Positions 60,345 through 64,000 of a DNA stretch of 64,000 nt are shown here, piece by piece. The first letter of the stretch is position 1. Every line of letters begins with the position of its first letter. Under the pieces are notes generated by a model. That model made no database searches and was not told the origin of the DNA. It saw only the letters and a list, made by a program, of their open reading frames with translations. Made by a program: the position numbers and the translations under genes. This DNA comes from Oceanobacillus luteolus (GTDB lineage Bacteria; Bacillota; Bacilli; Bacillales; Amphibacillaceae): assembly GCF_023715655.1 (NCBI RefSeq), contig NZ_JAMBON010000006.1, positions 1-64,000 of the forward strand, in the 5' to 3' direction.

Positions 60345-60729
60345 GTTGACACACGTCTCCTTTCAAAAATTAAGAAAAGCAGCAAAAACATTTTTCCGAT
60401 CCAATCCTCTTAAGTATATTATAGTACGAATGAGCAAAATTTGAAATGAAAATAGAGAAATAAAATTAAACGAGTTCTATTTTTCTTTATTATTTAACAG
60501 GAAAACCTTGGTATTGTTAAGTAAAATATTGGTTTCCTTTACGTTTGCTGCTTGCTAATTGTAGTTGTATTTTTTACCATTCACTATAATTTATGCATGA
60601 GCGCAAGGTAGTTTGCTTATGACTAATAAATGAAATTTGACTAGTGTAAGGGAGATTTCCAGGGAACGGTCTTTAATTTATCATGGGTGAAGATGATGAA
60701 ACTGATCATCGATAAATTTTGTCAGAATA

Positions 60730-60758
60730 AAAAACCACTTGATTAATCAAGTGGTTTG
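60730..60758 (-). terminator. def terminator
   Basis: On the minus strand AAACCACTTGATT pairs with AATCAAGTGGTTT, then TTTATTC. The stem contains the last codons and stop of def. Confidence 0.85.
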
Positions 60759-61294
60759 GCGTTATCAGGGATATGAAATGGGTTTTCTTTATTAATATGA
60801 TCATAGAACATGATTCCATTTAGATGATCAATTTCATGTTGAAAAACAATTGCTAAATAACCTTTTAATCGTAGTTTTACTGGATTATTGTCCATGTCGA
60901 AAGCTTTTACAGTAATTCTTGAGTATCGAGGAACATATCCTTCAATTTCACGGTCAACCGAAAGACAACCTTCACCTGTAGGTAAGAATGTCTTTTCTAC
61001 GGAATGAGAGACGATTTTTGGGTTAACAAGTGCATATTCATGTACTTTCTCATTTTCATCTACGTAATAGACTGTGAACATCTGTTTTTCGACACCGAGT
61101 TGTGGCGCGGCGAGCCCTACACCTGCTCGTAATTTATATTTTTTTGCTATCTCTTCGTCCTGGCTATTTCTTAAGAAAGTAAGCATATCTTTCAAAAGTT
61201 GTTTTTCTTCTTCAGTAATAGGAATGTCGACTTGTTGAGCGACTTTTGTCAAGGAAGGGTGACCTTCACGAACAATATCCTTCATTGTAATCAT
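60743..61294 (-). CDS. def: Peptide deformylase
   Basis: The iron enzyme removes the formyl group from nascent N-termini. The 183-residue protein is the longer Gram-positive type II form (like Bacillus YkrB) with all three motifs: [16 protein letters not shown] (metal Cys) and QHEIDHLNG (metal His, catalytic Glu). ATG 61294 follows AAGGAGTAATAAAT. Its 5-prime leader has a 9-bp inverted repeat, ACAACCAGA (61327-61335) with TCTGGTTGT (61357-61365). Confidence 0.95.
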   Translation of the reverse strand: MITMKDIVREGHPSLTKVAQQVDIPITEEEKQLLKDMLTFLRNSQDEEIAKKYKLRAGVGLAAPQLGVEKQMFTVYYVDENEKVHEYALVNPKIVSHSVEKTFLPTGEGCLSVDREIEGYVPRYSRITVKAFDMDNNPVKLRLKGYLAIVFQHEIDHLNGIMFYDHINKENPFHIPDNAKPLD

Positions 61295-61521
61295 ATTTAT
61301 TACTCCTTACTTTATTTTTTTCACGTACAACCAGAGGCACTTTGACCTTGAATTAGTCTGGTTGTTATAAACTATTTCTTGCTCTATCTTATCATATATG
61401 AAATAGTTATAGCATATCTTTTCTACTATATGGAATGTTTGAGTTTGGGCCTATCGAATTTAAGAGGCTTTATGATATACTCATTCCATAATTACGTTAT
61501 GACTTTAGGAGGTAACAGTGG

Positions 61522-62184
61522 ATGTCACGGAATAAAGTTTTACTTACAATTGGACTCTTCTTGATTATATTATCAGCGTGTAGTGGTGGAAGAGTAGAAG
61601 AACAAATACATTCCCATTTAGAGGAAACGGTCGTATTAGAACAGGAGTTTGAAGCTCAACAAAGTGATATCACGGAACTGGAAAAGCAGGAACAAGAAAT
61701 CTATGCTCAAGTTATTGATTTAAGTATGGAAGAATTTGATGAGATTACCGAACTTTCACAGGAAGCGATTAAGATTATAGAGGAACGCAGTGAAAAAATT
61801 GACGCTGAACGAGAAAGTATTGTCAGTGCGAGAGAAGAGTTCGAGCAGATTGAAGGCCTCCTTGAAGATATTGAAGCAGAGAACGTACGAACTAAAGGGG
61901 AAGAAATGTATCAAACGATGGTTGCACGATATGACATTTATGACGAATTGTATGAAGCATATAAGGAATCCCTCAAACTAGAAAATGAACTTTATACGAT
62001 GCTCCAAGAAGAAGGAGTAGAGCAACAGGAATTAAATGATCATATTGAGATGGTTAATGAAACATATGGAAAGATTTTGGACGCCAATGATGAATTTAAT
62101 GAGCTGACGATAGAATACAATAACTTAAAGCAAGAATTCTATGAAGAGGCTGGTATAGAAGTAACCTTTGAAGGGGAAGATTAA
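61522..62184 (+). CDS. ykyA: YkyA-family lipoprotein
   Basis: The 220-residue protein has a lipobox LSAC (Cys 20) and an almost wholly helical, acidic coiled-coil domain (EEQIHSHLEETVVLEQEFEA, then many Glu/Gln repeats). It matches YkyA, annotated as a putative cell-wall binding lipoprotein, which is also next to pdhA in Bacillus subtilis. AGGAGGTAACAGTGG precedes the ATG. It is separated from pdhA by a terminator. Confidence 0.88.
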   Translation: MSRNKVLLTIGLFLIILSACSGGRVEEQIHSHLEETVVLEQEFEAQQSDITELEKQEQEIYAQVIDLSMEEFDEITELSQEAIKIIEERSEKIDAERESIVSAREEFEQIEGLLEDIEAENVRTKGEEMYQTMVARYDIYDELYEAYKESLKLENELYTMLQEEGVEQQELNDHIEMVNETYGKILDANDEFNELTIEYNNLKQEFYEEAGIEVTFEGED

Positions 62185-62186
62185 TA

Positions 62187-62227
62187 AGGACTTTATGCAA
62201 TAAATATTTATTGCATAAAGTCCTTTT
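62187..62227 (+). terminator. ykyA terminator
   Basis: AAGGACTTTATGCAATAAA and its full complement form a perfect stem of about 19 pairs, then TTTTTG. Confidence 0.92.
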
Positions 62228-62392
62228 TGTTTAACAATTCTCCATAAATGGTATGGAGAGGTAAGGAGTGTTTTATCTGTACTAGTTATTATCGACTTTC
62301 TGTCATGAAACAGATACAGAAAAGAACGGTGTGTTACAACAGTAAAGAATGGTTAGGCTTACATGTTATATAATTCGCCTGAGTTAAAGTGT

Positions 62393-62421
62393 TTGACCTA
62401 AATGCGATTATGAGCTAGTAT
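62393..62421 (+). promoter_or_regulatory. pdh operon promoter
   Basis: TTGACC (62393-62398), 17 bases, TAGTAT (62416-62421). It leaves a leader of about 140 bases before pdhA that contains a 17-codon frame. Confidence 0.6.
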
Positions 62422-62499
62422 TTAGTAGTACACAGTTTGTACCAGTATTTTTTAGCGAAACTATATAACAGTTTCAAAAAAGGAGAACTGTGAAATAAT

Positions 62500-62553
62500 A
62501 TGGAAGAAGCAAATGGAAGTTCCCTGCTTCCAATCATAATAATCTATTTATAA
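62500..62553 (+). CDS. Possible 17-codon leader peptide of pdhA
   Basis: ATG 62500 opens a frame coding MEEANGSSLLPIIIIYL whose TAA (62551-62553) overlaps the pdhA ribosome site TAAGGAGAGG. AAAAAAGGAG lies about 15 bases upstream, more than usual. Four Ile codons in a row are notable. It could couple or attenuate pdhA translation, or be chance. Confidence 0.25.
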   Translation: MEEANGSSLLPIIIIYL

Positions 62554-63651
<1,098 letters not shown>

Positions 63652-63654
63652 ATC

Positions 63655-64000
63655 ATGGCGCAAATGACAATGATTCAAGCAATTACAGATGCAATGCGTA
63701 CTGAACTGAAAAATGATCCAAACGTACTTGTTTTCGGTGAAGACGTTGGACAAAATGGTGGAGTTTTCCGAGCGACAGAAGGTCTTCAAGCTGAGTTTGG
63801 AGAAGAGCGTGTATTTGACACCCCACTGGCTGAATCAGGTATCGGGGGGCTTGCAATTGGACTTGCCACTCAAGGATATCGTCCAGTCCCTGAAATTCAA
63901 TTTTTCGGCTTCCTTTTTGAAGTAATGGATTCCATAGCTGGTCAGATGTCAAGAACACGTTTCCGTTCAGGTGGCACACATCACTCACCAATTACGGTTC
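63655..64000 (+). CDS. pdhB: Pyruvate dehydrogenase E1 beta subunit (partial)
   Basis: The frame starts at ATG 63655, three bases after the pdhA stop, with AAAGGAG within the pdhA end, and is cut by the window edge after 115 codons. The sequence is typical of E1 beta: [37 protein letters not shown] and [10 protein letters not shown]. It pairs with PdhA to form the E1 tetramer. pdhC and pdhD are expected next, outside the window. Confidence 0.95.
   Translation, partial: MAQMTMIQAITDAMRTELKNDPNVLVFGEDVGQNGGVFRATEGLQAEFGEERVFDTPLAESGIGGLAIGLATQGYRPVPEIQFFGFLFEVMDSIAGQMSRTRFRSGGTHHSPITV

Overview
The window comes from a low-GC, endospore-forming Gram-positive bacterium of the Bacillaceae. Evidence read from the sequence includes spoVAC/AD/AEb, a YjcZ-type coat peptide behind a sigma-K promoter, AGGAGG-like ribosome sites with frequent TTG starts, sigma-W type promoters (TGAAAC-N17-CGTA) before pspA- and flotillin-type operons, and Bacillus-style gene order (ykyB and ykuE near cbpB/ykuL; rnjA-rpoY-def-ykyA-pdhA-pdhB). 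From memory of protein flavour I place it near Oceanobacillus/Virgibacillus; that is inference. No rRNA, tRNA, CRISPR array, prophage or transposase was seen.

Layout. 0-5 kb: rocD and rocF (arginine to glutamate semialdehyde), a lysine riboswitch in front of dapA, and a secreted 3D-domain cell-wall protein. 5-9 kb, minus strand: the envelope-stress operon pspA-ydjG-ydjH-ydjI. 9-13.5 kb: a repeat-rich lipoprotein, HMG-CoA lyase with a cre-like site, an XRE-cupin regulator whose start is disturbed, and the yuaF-floT flotillin operon behind a textbook sigma-W promoter. 13.5-23 kb: pseudouridine synthase, CynX-type and SulP transporters, a maltose-acetyltransferase family enzyme, a lipoprotein, a PAS-GGDEF-EAL protein, a cyclophilin lipoprotein and a Y-family polymerase behind a LexA box. 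23-26 kb: a frameshifted pirin gene and an HTH/membrane protein/serine hydrolase operon behind a large nested dyad.

26-32.5 kb: the nitric-oxide module hmp/nsrR (divergent, with a perfect NsrR-type palindrome), topB, a type II NADH dehydrogenase and a 32-residue membrane peptide. 32.5-38 kb: VanW, YceI, oligoendopeptidase F, a TPP riboswitch with thiT, and a quinone-reductase-like enzyme. 38-45 kb: a four-gene sporulation operon (YhcN/YlaJ-like lipoprotein, SpoVAC, SpoVAD, SpoVAEb), NfrA-type nitroreductase, YwpF, a KtrB/D potassium channel subunit and YjcZ. 44-48 kb: a membrane zinc-ribbon protein paired with a PDZ-less HtrA-like protease, signal peptidase I and FbpB. 48-53 kb: EamA transporter, YkyB, a 181-bp GC-rich hairpin repeat followed by an unexplained segment, a Sco protein and a Tat-exported phosphoesterase, then a 780-bp gap with a strong orphan promoter. 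53-64 kb: CbpB (c-di-AMP binding family), a heterodimeric ABC exporter, ktrC, RNase J1 with RNA polymerase epsilon, peptide deformylase, YkyA, and the start of the pyruvate dehydrogenase operon, cut by the window end.

Most of the window is ordinary core genome. The points most worth a second look are the hairpin repeat and adjoining segment at 50.2-50.7 kb, the zinc-ribbon/protease pair, the spoVA quartet, the small basic ORF and hairpin ahead of rpoY, the orphan promoter at 52.5 kb, and two disturbed reading frames (pirin, XRE-cupin).
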